Of a stretch of 64,000 nucleotides of DNA, positions 51,546 to 62,814 are shown in pieces (within the stretch, counting starts at the first letter, position 1; each line of letters begins with the position of its first letter). The translations under genes and the position numbers were made by a program. Origin of the DNA: Okapia johnstoni (taxonomy: Eukaryota > Chordata > Mammalia > Artiodactyla > Giraffidae); contig CM044308.1 of the NCBI GenBank assembly GCA_024291935.2, forward strand, positions 115,780,501 through 115,844,500, in the 5' to 3' direction. A model generated the notes under the pieces. That model saw only the letters and a program-made list of their open reading frames with translations, did no database searches and had not been told where the DNA came from.

Positions 51546-51883
51546 GACCCAACCCAGATCCTCCTACACAGCCATGGATGATTTGCAGTGGGGAAGGGGC
51601 GTGGGTATGTTCTCCCCACCTCCCATGTAGATGCTGAGTCATCAGTCACTGGCAGAGCCTGGCAAATTCTGGAGAGTGTGTGTATGTATTCGTGTGGATG
51701 CCGTGGAAGCTCACCTGAGACTCACACCTCTTCCCAGTATTAACATAGAAAGAAACCTGATGCTACTCATTGCATCAGTAAACATCCTGAGTGCCTGCCA
51801 CCGGCATGTGCTGTGGGAAGAATAGGAGACCAGACCAGACTCTGCTCACAAAACATCTTCAGATGTTAACAGACCACTTCGTG
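51546..51883. other. Intergenic, no gene recognised
   Basis: Nothing beyond chance frames of about 60 codons. Confidence 0.45.
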
Positions 51884-52021
51884 CGTGTGTGCTAATTCTC
51901 TTCAGTCGTGTCCGACACTTTGCAACCCTAAGGACTGTAGCCCACCAGGCTCCTCTGTCCTTGGGATTCTCCAGCAAGAATACTGGAGTGTATTGCCATG
52001 CCCTCCTCCAGGGGATCCCCT
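51884..52021 (-). mobile_element. Bov-A-type SINE monomer, antisense
   Basis: 'ctcttcagtcgtgtccgaca' to 'tgccctcctccaggggatcc'. Only the BovB-derived half is present, without the tRNA-like head. Confidence 0.88.
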
Positions 52022-52747
52022 CTAAAAATGAGGTAAAGGAGGCAGGCACAGAGGGTCCAGAGGCCCCTGATAGAGGTAGTGTATTGTTTGTTCCAGCCTA
52101 TGGATGGAAATGCTGTCAGCTAGGAATGCGTGAGGCACCCACCTGGTCTGTTTTATCCTTTGAAAGCCCCACAGACACTTAACCCCACCGGGAGCAACGT
52201 TGTGGCTGAATCAGCCCTTTTGGTTCTCATTGTCATCCAGGACACTCACTTCAGTAAAAACCATCAGGGAACTTTGGAGATGTGTCAGTCACTGGTCTTG
52301 GAAGGTGCACAGCACACCGGAGGTCCATACTGTGGAGAGAGAGAGAGTACAGACCTGGGGCTCTGTCTTTATTAGGGTCCAAGTGTGAGGTATCTTGAGT
52401 TTTCTGGGTTTGCTCTTTATGGGTAACTTAGAGCATAATATCAGGAGTTGGGTTGTGGGAAGGGAGAAGCAAGGCCAGTCAAGCAGTCCATTACCTCGGT
52501 TACCCAGGGCTTACTGAACAAAAGCCTTTCCCGGGTCGGGCAACTTAATTCCTTACTTGATTGTTTTGTTAGTAGCTGTGTCATAAGCTGGCACTGGGCT
52601 TACTCATGATGGACATCTTGTGAAATGGATGCTTAGGCCATACAAAGCTTAATATCAGTCACTTTCTGGGCTCTCCTTGGTAGGACAAGGTCAAGTAAAA
52701 CCCCTAGGAGGAAAAAATATCTCAGGTGGGACTGAAAAAAGAGTGGG
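52022..52747. other. Intergenic, no gene recognised
   Basis: A short (GA)n lies near 52334-52347. 52400-52700 has no repeat I can name; its composition would fit an old LTR but no landmark supports it. Confidence 0.4.
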
Positions 52748-52873
52748 AGGGACTTCCTTGGTGGCCCAGTGGTTAAGACTCCATGTTTCCAATGCAGACG
52801 ATGCAGGTTCAATCCCTGGTTGGGGAAGTAAGTTCCCACGAGCCAAAAATAAATCAATAAAAAATCTTAAAAA
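52748..52873 (+). mobile_element. CHR SINE, short form
   Basis: 'gagggacttccttggtggcc' to 'gagccaaaaataaatcaata'. The internal GAGCCC-rich modules are deleted. Confidence 0.9.
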
Positions 52874-52885
52874 TAGACCTAACCA

Positions 52886-53097
52886 AGTGAAAATGTTAGT
52901 CGCTCGGTTGTGTCTTATTCTTTGCAATCCCATGGACTGTAGCCCACCAGGCTCCCCTGTCCATGCAAATCTCCAGGCAAGAATACTGGAGTTGGTAGCC
53001 ATTCCCTTCTCCAAGAGATCTTCTCAACCCAGGGATCAAATCCATGTATCCTCCATTGCAGTCAGATTCTTTACCATCTGAATCACCAGGGAAGCCA
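52886..53097 (-). mobile_element. Bov-tA SINE, antisense
   Basis: 'gaaaatgttagtcgctcggt' to 'gaatcaccagggaagcc', lying next to the preceding CHR tail. Confidence 0.93.
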
Positions 53098-53568
53098 AAT
53101 AAAGGGGATGGAAATCCAAGTAAAGAGAACAGTGCAGGAAGAGAATGTGTGAGACTCAAGCTCCTAGCAGAAGGAGGGATTGGCTGCAGAGCCTGAAATG
53201 AAGCCAAGGTTGAAAGGGGACAAGACCACCCCTTCCCACCCCCAGGGCCAGGCTAGGGAAGTTGTGCTTCCCCTGGAGGACCCATGTGTCTCTAAGCAGG
53301 GAGGTGAGGAATTGATGCTTCAGAAAGAGCATCCTGGCTACAGTGTAGAGAAGGGATGGGAGGGCAGTGAGAGGCTGTGACCATGGTCCAGAGCAAGGAA
53401 GGCAGGGATTGTGGCCTGAATGAGGGAAGATGGCAATGGAGATTCAACATTGATGAAGGGACTTCTAATTGACTTACAGAAGTTGGACAAGGAAGGAAGC
53501 ATCAACATGCCACTCTGAAGGTTCTGGGATCGACAGGTACACTTTGCTATATTTAAAATGAAAAACCA
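53098..53568. other. Intergenic, no gene recognised
   Basis: GA-rich mid-part; 53400-53500 may belong to the unassigned dispersed repeat. No gene recognised. Confidence 0.4.
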
Positions 53569-53822
53569 GGACTTCCCTGGTGGTCCAGTGGTTAAGAATC
53601 CACCTGCCGGTGCAGGGCACACAGCTTTGATATCTGGTCTTGGAAGATTCCGCCTATGGTGAGGCAGTGAAGCCTGCGAGCCCCAGAGCCAGCGCTCCAC
53701 AAGAGTAGCCACTGCAGTGAGAAGCCTACACACCGCAACCAGAGAGTAGCCCCCACCCCCCGCAACTGGAGAAAGCCCACACACAGCAGCAAAAACCAAG
53801 TACCCCCCAAAATAAATAAATA
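53569..53822 (+). mobile_element. CHR SINE
   Basis: 'ggacttccctggtggtccag' to 'ccccaaaataaataaatagg'. Carries a late C-run (about 53754-53761). Confidence 0.92.
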
Positions 53823-53841
53823 GGTAAATTTTTAAAAAGTA

Positions 53842-54042
53842 GTAAAATGGATAACCAACAAGGACCCACTATATAACACAGGGAAGTCTGCTCAATGTTA
53901 TGTGGCAGCCTGGATGGGAGGAGTGTCTTGGGGAGAATGGATACATGTATGTGTATGGGCTGAGTCCCTTTGCTGTCCCCCTGAAACTATAGCAGCATTG
54001 TTTACCAATTATATTTCAATATTAAATTAAAAGTTTTTTTTT
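53842..54042 (+). mobile_element. L1 3'-end fragment
   Basis: 'ggataaccaacaaggaccca', 'ctatataacacagggaagtc', 'tttgctgtccccctgaaact' and 'aattatatttcaatattaaa' match the artiodactyl L1 3' UTR in plus orientation, with an A/T-rich end. Confidence 0.82.
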
Positions 54043-54429
54043 AATGTCACCCTGGTTTCTAACACAAGATATAGTGGCTGGAACAGCAGGAGAAATTTCC
54101 CTGAGAGGAAGTTGAGATGGAGGAGACAAATGTCCATGATATTTTTAATGAATATTTTTAAAGTGTAAAATCAGATAGTGTTGGGTTTCCTGGAGCCCCC
54201 GAGCTGGACCAGATGGATGGTGAAAATGAGAAGTGGTGATCAGAAAGGATTGCCTTATTTCCTTATGACAATAAAACCTAATACCTCCAAGGCTTAGCTC
54301 TGGTATAGGACCTCGTGTTTGGGGAGAGGGGTTGGACCTGTGATTTCATGTCCCTCTCTGATTCTATCTCTCCCATCCCTCGAGCTTCTGCATGCTGGCC
54401 TGCCAGGGCAGTGTTACTACCCTTTTAGC
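54043..54429. other. Intergenic, no gene recognised
   Basis: No family recognised; AT-rich near 54130-54170. Confidence 0.45.
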
Positions 54430-54881
54430 TCTCTTTTTTTTTTCTTTCTCTCTCTTTTTTTAATATCGTTAACATAGAATAAAATTAGCTTTTGCTTGAT
54501 TATAGTTCTTTGAATTTTAACACGTGTATAGATTCATGTTCCCACCGCTATAGAGCAATTCCATCACCCCAGAAAATCCTCATGTTGCCCCTTTTTTAAG
54601 TATTTTTCCCACTCCTCTCCCTTGGCAACCACTAATCTGTTCTCTATCGCTATAGTTTTGCCCTTTCCAGAATATCATATAAATAGAATCGCACAATACG
54701 TGACCTTGTAAGACTGTTTTTTTTTTCCCACTGAGCATAATGCCTTCAAGACTCATGTAAAGTGTTATATGTATCGCTAGTTCTTATTGCTGAGGCGTAT
54801 CTCATTGTATGGATGTACTACATTCATTCATCCACCAAAGGACAATTGGGTTGTTTCCAGTTTGGGGCGATTATGAATAGA

Positions 54882-54887
<6 letters not shown>

Positions 54888-54914
<27 letters not shown>

Positions 54915-55171
54915 AAGTCGCTTCAGTCTTGTCCAGCTCTGTGCGACCCCACAGACAGCAGCCCACCAGTGTCTTCCATCCCTGGGATTCTCCAGGCAAG
55001 AATACTGGAGCAGATTGCCATTTCCTTTTCCAATGCATGCATGCATGCATGATAAATCGCTTCAGTCGTGTTCGACTCTGTGCGACCCCATAGACAGCAG
55101 CCCACCAGGCTCATCTGTCCACAGGATTCTCTAGGCAAGAATACTGGAGTGGGTTGCCATGTCCTTCTCCG
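54888..55171 (-). mobile_element. Bov-A2 SINE, antisense, with (GCT)11 head
   Basis: A run of 11 GCT units (54882-54914, overlapping the duplicated target) leads into two Bov-A monomers joined by an (ATGC)n linker (about 55034-55052). GAATAGAGCTGCT is duplicated perfectly at 54875-54887 and 55172-55184. Confidence 0.95.
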
Positions 55172-55422
55172 GAATAGAGCTGCTACACACATTCAAATGC
55201 AAGCTTTTGTGTGAATGCAAGTTTTCATTTCTCTAGGGTAAACACCTAGGAGTGGGAATGCTGGGTTGGATGATGTGTATGTTTAATAAGGAAACTACCA
55301 AAGTGTTTTCTAGAATGACTGTACCATTTGCTTTCCCACCAGCAATGAGGAGAATTTCAGTTTCTACCTATTCTTCACTAGCGCTTATTTTTATCAGTGT
55401 TTTTTACTTTAGCCATTCTATT

Positions 55423-55650
55423 GCTGTGCTGTGCTGTGCTCAGCTGCTTCAACTATGTCCAACTCTTTGCGGCCCCATGGACAGTAGCCCACCAGGCTCC
55501 TCTGTCCATGGGCTTCTCCAGGCAAGAATACTGGAGTCGGTTGCCATGCCCTTCTCCAGGGGATCTTCCTGACTCAGGGATCAAACCTGTATCTCCCGTG
55601 TCGCCTGCATTTCAGGCAAGTTCTTTACCGGTGAGCCACTTGGGAAGCCC
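55423..55650 (-). mobile_element. Bov-tA SINE, antisense, with (TGTGC)n head
   Basis: Starts with TGTGC repeats (about 55425-55440), then 'caactatgtccaactctttg' to 'gtgagccacttgggaagccc'. TAGCCATTCTATT (55410-55422) and TAGCCATTCTGTT (55651-55663) are the target-site duplication. Confidence 0.95.
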
Positions 55651-55822
55651 TAGCCATTCTGTTACCTATCTAATAGTAGATACAAGATAGCATCTCATTG
55701 CGGTCTTAATTTGTAATTCCACACTGGCTAAGGATGTCAAACATCTTTTCATGTGCTTGCTTGCCCTCTATGTATTCTCTCTCCTTTGCCCATTTTTTAA
55801 TCAAGTTGTCTGGTTTTTTGTG

Positions 55823-55941
55823 TTTGTTGTTGTTTTTATCTTTTGGCTGCACGACATGTGGAATCTTTGTTCCCCAACCAGGGATCAAACCCTTACCTGG
55901 TTAAGCACAGAGTCGTTATCCCTGGACCTCCAGGGAAGTCC
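55823..55941 (-). mobile_element. CHR SINE, antisense, short
   Basis: A (GTTT)-like start, 'cttttggctgcacgacatgt', 'tccccaaccagggatcaaac' and the reversed head 'ctggacctccagggaagtcc'. Confidence 0.88.
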
Positions 55942-58265
55942 ATATTTTTTGGTTTTTTATTACATATCTTACAAACCCTTCATCAGATATATGAGTTGAA
56001 AATATTTTCTCTAAGTCGAATATTTTGTCTTAAAAGTGTCTTTCACTAAGCAAGAATTTTTCATTTTGAGGAATTCTTATTTATCAAATATTTATTTTAC
56101 AGACAACGCTTTTGGTGTCATATCAAGGAATTCTTTGCCTAGCCCGAAATCACTGAAGTTTTCTCCTTTATTTCTTCTAAGATCTTATAGTTTATGTTTT
56201 ACATTTAGATCTATGCTCCATTTTGGTTGAATTTTTGGATAAGATATGAAGCTTAGAGTGAGGTTCACTTTTATACCTGTGGATGCCCAATTATTCCAAT
56301 ACCATTTATTGCAGGGAAAAAAATTATCCTTTTTCCATTGAATTGCCTTCACATTTTTGTCAAATGATTTTATTTGTATAGGTCTGTTTCTGGACTTTCT
56401 ATGCTATTCTACTGATCTATGCTTTTTTCTGTGCATATATGTCTTTCTTTTTGCTATTACCACACTGCCTTGATTACTGTATAAGCTTTACAGTAAGTCT
56501 TAAAATTGGGTACTGTGAGTCCTTCAACTTTATTCTTTTAGAATTATTTTGGCATTCTACCAATACTTCCTTTGTTTTTCCATATAAATTTTAGAATCAG
56601 CTCATTTATGTTTACAAAAAAATCTACTGGATTTTCATTGAAATTGCATTAAATCAATAGATACATTTGGAGAAAATTATTTTTACATTTTATTTTATTA
56701 TTTTTAATCTTCTAATACATCCATATTATATGTCTGTCCATTTATTTAGGCCCTCTTTGATTTCTTTCATCGGTATTCTGTATTTTTCAGCATGATAAAC
56801 TACATATTTTGCTACTTTTATGCATAAGTAATTCATACTTTTGGAACTATTATCATGAATGATGGTGTTTTTAAATTTTGATGTCCAAGCATTTGTTGCT
56901 CATTTTTAGAAATGTGATTGATTTTCTGTGTTTATTTTGTATCATTAGTTGTAGGAGTTTTTGTTTTGTAGGTACTTGGAAATTTCTACATAGACAAACA
57001 TTTGGTCCTTGAATAGACACAGTTCTATTTATGACTTTTCAATCTTCATGCTTTTATATATTTTTCTTTCCTGATTGCATTGGCTAGAACTTCCAGTGCT
57101 GAGTGGACATCCTTGACTTGTTGCTGATCTTTCAGAGAAAACATTCTAATTTCACCATCAAATATGATGTTAGTTGTAGGTTTTTATAGACATCCTTTAT
57201 CAGGTTGAGGAAGTTCCTTTATATTCCTATTTTCCTGAGAGTTTGTATCATAAATCAATATTTTACTTTGTTAAATGTGTTTTTTGCATTTGTTGGTGTG
57301 ATCGTGTGGGGTTTTTTTCTTTAGACTGTTAATACAGTGATTGTTATTTAGGAATTTTCAAATATCTAACCAGCTTGGCATTCATGTAATAAACTCTACT
57401 TAGTCATAGTGTATTATTCTTTTTATGTATTGTTAGAAGCAATTTGCTCTTCCCTTTTTAGTTTCTTAAGAGAGAACCTAGCATTATAGATTTAAAATCT
57501 TCCTTCCTTCCCAATATATTTGCTTAATGCTATAGTTTTTCCTCGTACTATTGCTTTACTACATGCCACAAATTTTGATATGTTGTGATTTCATCTTCAC
57601 TCATTTCAAAATAGTTTCTAATTTCCTTTGAGGCTTCTTATTTGACTCATGGATTATTTAGATGTATGTTGTTTATTCAAAGTATCTGGAGATTCTCCTG
57701 TTCTTTTCATTATTGATATCTAGTTTAATTTCATTATGGTAAGAGAACATGTTTTAAATAATTTCTATTTAACGTTATTAATATTTGTTTTATGACCCAG
57801 TATACTGCCTATCTTAGTGAATGTTCCATGTGCACCTGAAAAGAATGTACAGTCTACTTTAGTTGGGTTGTTCTGCAAATAACTATTACATTCATTCATT
57901 GATCGTGTTGTTCATTTTTGCTGATTTTTTTGTCTATTAGTTCTTTCAAAACCTGAGAAAGGAGTGTTAATGTTTCCAATTTTAATTATGGGTTTGTCTA
58001 TTTCTCCTTCTAATTCTGTCAATTTTTTCCCTGATGTTAAGTGAATCCACATTAGATTTTTTGTTCTTTTTGTGAATTAATCCTTTTATCATTATGCAAA
58101 AACCCACTTTATACCTATTAATTTTCTTTACTCTGAAGTCTGCTTCATCTTATATTAACAGAGCAACCCAGCTTTCTTTTAATTAATATATGCATAGTAT
58201 ATTTTTTTCCATCCTTTTACTTTTGACCTATTTATATCAATATATTTGATGTTTTGTAGATAACA

Positions 58266-58468
58266 TGTGGCTTCCCAGGTGGCTCGTGGGTAATGAATCC
58301 ACCTGCAATGCAGGAGACCTGGGTTCAATCCCTGGTTCAGGAAGATCACCTGGAGGAGGGCATGGCAACCCATTCCAGTATTCTTTCCTGGAGAATCCCA
58401 TGGACAGAGAAGCTGATGGGTCCATGGTGTTGCAAAAGAGTTGGACGTGACTTAGCGACTAAACAACA
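58266..58468 (+). mobile_element. Bov-tA SINE
   Basis: 'gtggcttcccaggtggctcg' to 'gacttagcgactaaacaaca', inside the antisense L1. Confidence 0.92.
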
Positions 58469-58727
58469 GAGATCGTTTATTTTTAATATAATTACTGACA
58501 TGTCTGGATTTAGATCTACCATTTTATCAGTTTCTTGTTTAATCCCTCTATTCTTTTGTTACTTGTTTCTCTATTTCCTCTTTTTCTGACATATTTTAGG
58601 GTAGGTAAATATTTTTTGTATTTCATTTAAATTTATTATATGTTTTACAATATCTCTTTTTATAGCTTTTTTGTGGTTGCTCTAGGAATTAAATCATATA
58701 TATTATAAATAACTTCTTCATGGTCAC

Positions 58728-58780
58728 TCAGTAAGTGACTGGCAGAGCCAAAATCCCTAACCCCTACCCTACCCCAGGCA
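58728..58780 (-). repeat. MIR fragment, antisense
   Basis: 'gtcactcagtaagtgactgg' and 'cagagccaaaatccc' match reversed MIR; very short. Confidence 0.5.
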
Positions 58781-58847
58781 GCCTGGGCCAAAAGCAGAAA
58801 CATAAGTACAAACCCTGGTTCCAATCTGGCCCTATAGGAAGCCCCAT

Positions 58848-60177
58848 CAGTTCAGTTCAGTTGCTCAGTCATTTCCAGCTCTTCACGACTCCATGGACTG
58901 GAGCACGCCAGGCCTCCCTGTCCATCAACAACTCCCAGAGTTTACTCATACTCATGTCCATTGAGTCAGTGATGCCATCCAACCATCTCATCTTCTGTCA
59001 TCCCCTTCTCCTCCTGCCTTCAATCTTTCCCAGCATCAGGGTCTTTTCCAATGAGTCAGTTCTTCGCATCAAGTGGCCAAAGTATTGGAGTTTCAGCTTC
59101 AGCATCAGTCTTTCCAATGAATATTCAGGACTGATTTCCTTTAGGATGGACTGGTTAGATCTCCTTGCAGTCCAAGGGACTCTCAAGAGTCTTCTCCAAC
59201 ACCACAGTTCAAAAGCATCAATTCTGCGGTGCTCAGCTTTCTTTATAGTCTAACTCTCACATCCATACATGACTACTGGAAAAACCATAGCCTTGACTAG
59301 ATGAACCTTTGTTGGCAAAGTAATGTCTCTGATTTTTAATATGCTGTCTAGGTTGGTCATAACTTTTCTTCCAAGGAGTAAGCGTCCTTTAATTTCATGA
59401 CTGCAGACACAGCAGTGATTTTGGAGCCCAAAAAAATAAAGTCTCACTGTTTCCCCATCTATTTGTCATGAAGTGATGGGACCAGATGCCATGACCTTAG
59501 TTTTCTAAAAGTTGAGCTTTAAGCCAACTTTTTCACTGTCCTCTTTCACTTTCATCAAGAGACTCTTTAGTTCTTCTTCACTTTCTGCCATAAGAGTGGT
59601 GTCATCTGCATATCTGAGGTTATTGATATTCTTCCCAGCAATCTTGATTCCAGCTTGTGCTTCCTCCAGCCCAGTATTTCTCATGATGTACTCTACATAT
59701 AAGTTAAATAAGCAGGGTGACAATATACAGCCTTGACGTACTCCTTTTCCTATTTGGAACCAGTCTGTTGTTCCATCTCCAGTTCTAACTGTTGCTTCCT
59801 GACCTGCATACAGATTTCTGAAGAGGCAGGTCAAGTGATCTGGTATTCCCATCTCTTTCAGAATTTTCCACAGTTTATTGTGATCCACACAGTCAAAGGC
59901 TTTGGCATAGTCAATAAAGCAGAAATAGATGTTCTTCTGGAACTCTCCTACTTTTTTGATGATCCAACAGATGTTGGCAATTTGATCTCTGGTTCCTCTG
60001 CCTTTTCTAAATCCAGCTTGAACATCTGGAAGTTCACGATTCACGTACTGTTGAAGCCTACTTGGAGAATTTTGAGCATTACTTTACTAGCGTGTGAGAT
60101 GAGTATGATTGTGCGGTAGTTTGAGCATTCTTTGGCATTGCCTTTCTTTGGAAGTGGAATGAAAATTGACCTTTTCC
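58848..60177 (-). mobile_element. BovB LINE, 5'-truncated, perfect target duplication
   Basis: From the (CAGTT)n 3' tail at 58848 to within the RT N-part at 60177. AGGAAGCCCCAT is duplicated exactly at 58836-58847 and 60178-60189. It lacks the endonuclease and 5' region, as is usual for truncated LINE copies. Confidence 0.96.
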
Positions 60178-60244
60178 AGGAAGCCCCATGAGACCCAGCA
60201 AAGAGCCCAGAGCTGGTTATAAAATGTCTTAACTCCAAGCCCAT
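58998..60244 (-). pseudogene. BovB reverse transcriptase relic with intact RT motifs
   Basis: A 179-codon frame (59505-60044) holds QAGFRKGRGTRDQIANI, motif A FIDYAKAFD (residues 43-51), motif B RQGCILSP (103-110) and motif C YADD (145-148), all in one frame. It then stops at a TAG after KLNF. Downstream frames 59250-59447 and 58998-59186 hold the connection and C-terminal parts. The 5'-most frame (60041-60244) runs from BovB into flanking sequence, so its N-terminus is not BovB. Without an endonuclease or a continuous frame the copy is inactive. Confidence 0.88.
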
Positions 60245-61744
60245 ATCACCCCATCAGACCAGGGCCCCCCAGGGCTTCAGTTACCAAGTTTTCAGCTGGT
60301 TTAAAGGCAGAAACAGCAAAGGTAGAGTTCCTAAGAATGATGCCCCAGGATACAGCACCTTCTGTTACCTGTTTCCTCATCAATAACCTATGGAGAGAGT
60401 TACTGAGAGCTCATGGCCTTGACTTCTAGGTCAGGATTGAGAACAATATGCTAGGCTTGCTGATGAATGAGACTCATCAGGAGCTCAGGCAGTGACCTCA
60501 GGATCAGAGGCAGGGACCTCAAACCCCAAACTTCTTACCACCCCAGGCCTCTCAGGCCTCTAGGCTCCTCAGTCTCCACCCCTGCCCTGCTCCCTCCCTC
60601 TGAATCTTCTCAGCCTCACTCTCCATCCCTCTAGCCTGGCCCCTGCCCTTCTGTGGGATCTCCTTTTTATTCATCAACTAGTTTTCCCTAGTTCTTCATT
60701 GCCCTTCCCCCTTCTTCTCTCTTTCTCAACACTTCCTCCTGGTGCACTCTCCCTCATCTCTCCATATTCCTTCCCTCTTGTCCATTGCAGATTCACTCAT
60801 TCATTCAACAATTACCAAGAGCCCATTTCTGGGGTAAATGTGGACAATTCCAAAAAATGAGGACATTGCTTTGCCCTGGAGGAACTCACAGTTCTAGTAA
60901 GAGAAACAGATGAGAATGCAATATGACAAGTTCTTAATCCAGGCCCCTGGGCTGATTTAAAGAAGCTTTTCCCTCTCTCCCCATACCCTCCCGAGTCCAA
61001 GCAATCTCAGTCCCAGTGTAAGAAGCTTCCCAGCCTCATCCAAAGACAAAGGCACCTCTTTCTCTGGGAAAACACTTTAACATTTCAGCTCCCGCTTGCC
61101 CTCTCGGCTAGGAGTCTGTGCTGTGCACAACCTACGCAACAGTTCATGGCAGCCCTGCCCTGGGAGTCACACCTCAACCAGAAGGTCTGTTTCTCTGGAC
61201 CTTCCTGGGCCTTTGGGCAGAATCAGAAATGTCTTTGCAAACTGAACAAAGCTCCCTAGACAGATGAGGGAAGATCACATGGTGACCACCAGGTGCTGCC
61301 CAACACCTCTACCATCCAGGCTGGCGGGGGCCTCCGGTCTTGCTTCTTTGGCTGAATCCCACTCCTTTTCTTCTTCTCCCCCACTTCCTGAGGCTCAGGA
61401 AGACAGTGCATCCCTTGCCTGTCTTCCTTCTGTGCAATTGGAATCGACAGGTCCTCGGGCAGAGAGGCTGGCCCCTCCTCTGACAGCAAACTAGTTCTAG
61501 ATAAATGAGTATTGGTTTTGCTCTGTTTGATTTTCATTTGTAGCTATCCTTTGATTTTTTTTTTCCCCCTGCAAAATTGGTTAAGCAATGATAGTGTGGC
61601 CTGAATCTGCAGTTGCACTGAAGGAAAGGCTCCTGGAGGCTGGCTCTTTCAATGGGCTTTCTGCTTTGTTTGGTTTTCCATCCCACCCCCCAACTCACCT
61701 GTCTCTCTTGGATTTGTGAGAAAAGTAGAAAGAGAAGGAACCCA
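60190..61744. other. Intergenic, no gene recognised
   Basis: 60780-60930 ('cattcattcaacaattacca', 'gaggaactcacagttctagt') is the start of the unassigned dispersed repeat. 60540-60780 is C/T-rich. 61100-61500 holds overlapping chance frames of 76-93 codons. Confidence 0.45.
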
Positions 61745-61950
61745 CACACACAGAGCATCTATTAGTGCCAGGCACTGTGCAGGTGATTGATGCCAGTTGT
61801 CTCATTCTAGCTTCAAAAGACGATACTAAAGAAGCCGGTGTGGTGGAAATTATTCTTCCCATTTTTCAGATGAAGAAAATGGGGCTCAGAGAGGTTTGGA
61901 AACCTGTTCAAGGTTGCACAGCCAGAAATCAGCACAGCCAGCTGGGGAAA
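61745..61950 (-). repeat. MIR SINE relic, antisense, nearly full length
   Basis: 'attagtgccaggcactgtgc', 'cccatttttcagatgaagaa', 'atggggctcagagaggtttg' and 'aaggttgcacagccagaaat' give almost complete reversed MIR. Confidence 0.9.
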
Positions 61951-62409
61951 TCACTGCTTTGCCTGCCAGCTGACCAGGTGGCCCCCAGCAAAGGGTCCTC
62001 ACTAGACCTCAAGCTGCCCCTCTGTGAAATGGAGCCAGCCTGAGAGGAAACCTGGCAGAGTGCAGGAACTGGGAGGAGTGGAGGGTGGTCAATGGGGCAG
62101 TGGAGTGGGCTGGCTCCCAGGTCTGCCTGCTGGGTGGGCAGGGAGCAGTCAGTCCTCATATTCGAAGCATAGACCTAGGGGTTTGACTCATTACCTCTCT
62201 CCCCATCCTCTGTGGGTTTATGCAGTTGCCAGGCTTTACAGAACCAGGTCTGGGGGCTTAGCACTCCCTCCTTCAGGTCCTGAGGGGTAGCCTCTGTGCA
62301 TTGGCCAAGTTCTCAGTGATGCCCGGGGGCGGGGGGGAGGGGAGGGTGGAAACCACACCAAATTGCCCGGGAAGGGGAGGGAGAAGGAAAGGACTTCTGG
62401 GAGCAGCAA
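61951..62409. other. Intergenic, with a G-rich patch
   Basis: G-quadruplex-type sequence at 62325-62348; otherwise single-copy-like. No gene recognised. Confidence 0.45.
62325..62348 (+). repeat. G-quadruplex motif
   Basis: Runs of 5, 7, 4 and 3 G separated by single C or A bases, which fits the usual G3+N1-7 pattern on the plus strand. Confidence 0.85.
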
Positions 62410-62530
62410 GGAGGTGAAGTGGAAAGGCCACTGGCTGAAGAGTGAGGAGACCAGGGTGTGAGCTGCTCCTATTGCCACACCTCTTAGCTGTGTGACCTTG
62501 GATGAGTTATTTCATCCCTCCAGGGCCATA
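62410..62530 (+). repeat. MIR SINE relic
   Basis: 'gaagagtgaggagaccaggg', 'cttagctgtgtgaccttgga' and 'tgagttatttcatccctcca' are in MIR order. Confidence 0.85.
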
Positions 62531-62539
62531 AAAATAACT

Positions 62540-62660
62540 GAAAGCAGATATTGGAGGGTTTACTGTCTTCTAGCCACTGATCTAAGCATTTTGCAAATAT
62601 TAACTCATTTAATCCTCAAGATAGCTCTAAGAAGAGCATCATCTTCACTTTACCTACATG
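62540..62660 (-). repeat. MIR SINE relic, antisense
   Basis: 'tattaactcatttaatcctc', 'aagatagctctaagaagagc' and 'atcatcttcactttac' are reversed MIR, facing the previous copy. Confidence 0.82.
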
Positions 62661-62736
62661 AAAAGAGGGGAGTTGTGAAGATCAAACGAGGCAAGCCAAT
62701 AAAGCAGTTTTTACAGTGTGTGCGGAGGCAACGAGG

Positions 62737-62738
<2 letters not shown>

Positions 62739-62792
<54 letters not shown>

Positions 62793-62814
62793 CGCACGCG
62801 CACGCACGCATGCA
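62739..62814. repeat. (TG)n-(CG)n alternating tract, Z-DNA type
   Basis: 76 bp of unbroken pyrimidine-purine alternation: TG repeats to 62784, then CG and CA steps to TGCA at 62811-62814. Open frames across it (Cys/Val or Arg/Ala runs) are artefacts. Confidence 0.96.

Larger units (their letters stand above)
54430..58735 (-). mobile_element. Antisense L1 (L1M-type) LINE, 3' UTR and ORF2
   Basis: A T-rich tail (54430-54463) is followed by a reversed L1M 3' UTR ('aaccactaatctgttctcta', 'cactgagcataatgccttca') and then reversed ORF2. Landmarks are 'cacctaggagtgggaatgct' (about 55244), 'atcttttcatgtgcttgctt' (55742), 'ctggactttctatgctattc' (56390), 'tttatcaggttgaggaagtt' (57196), 'gaatgttccatgtgcacctg' (57819) and 'tttccatccttttacttttg' (58206). 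Stops and indels are frequent; no protein remains. It is split by four SINEs, listed separately. Confidence 0.87.

Noticed and set aside
54762..55052. Frame with a poly-Ala run as a possible coding trinucleotide-repeat gene
   Set aside because: The run is the (GCT)11 head of a Bov-A2 SINE inside an antisense L1; no gene context.
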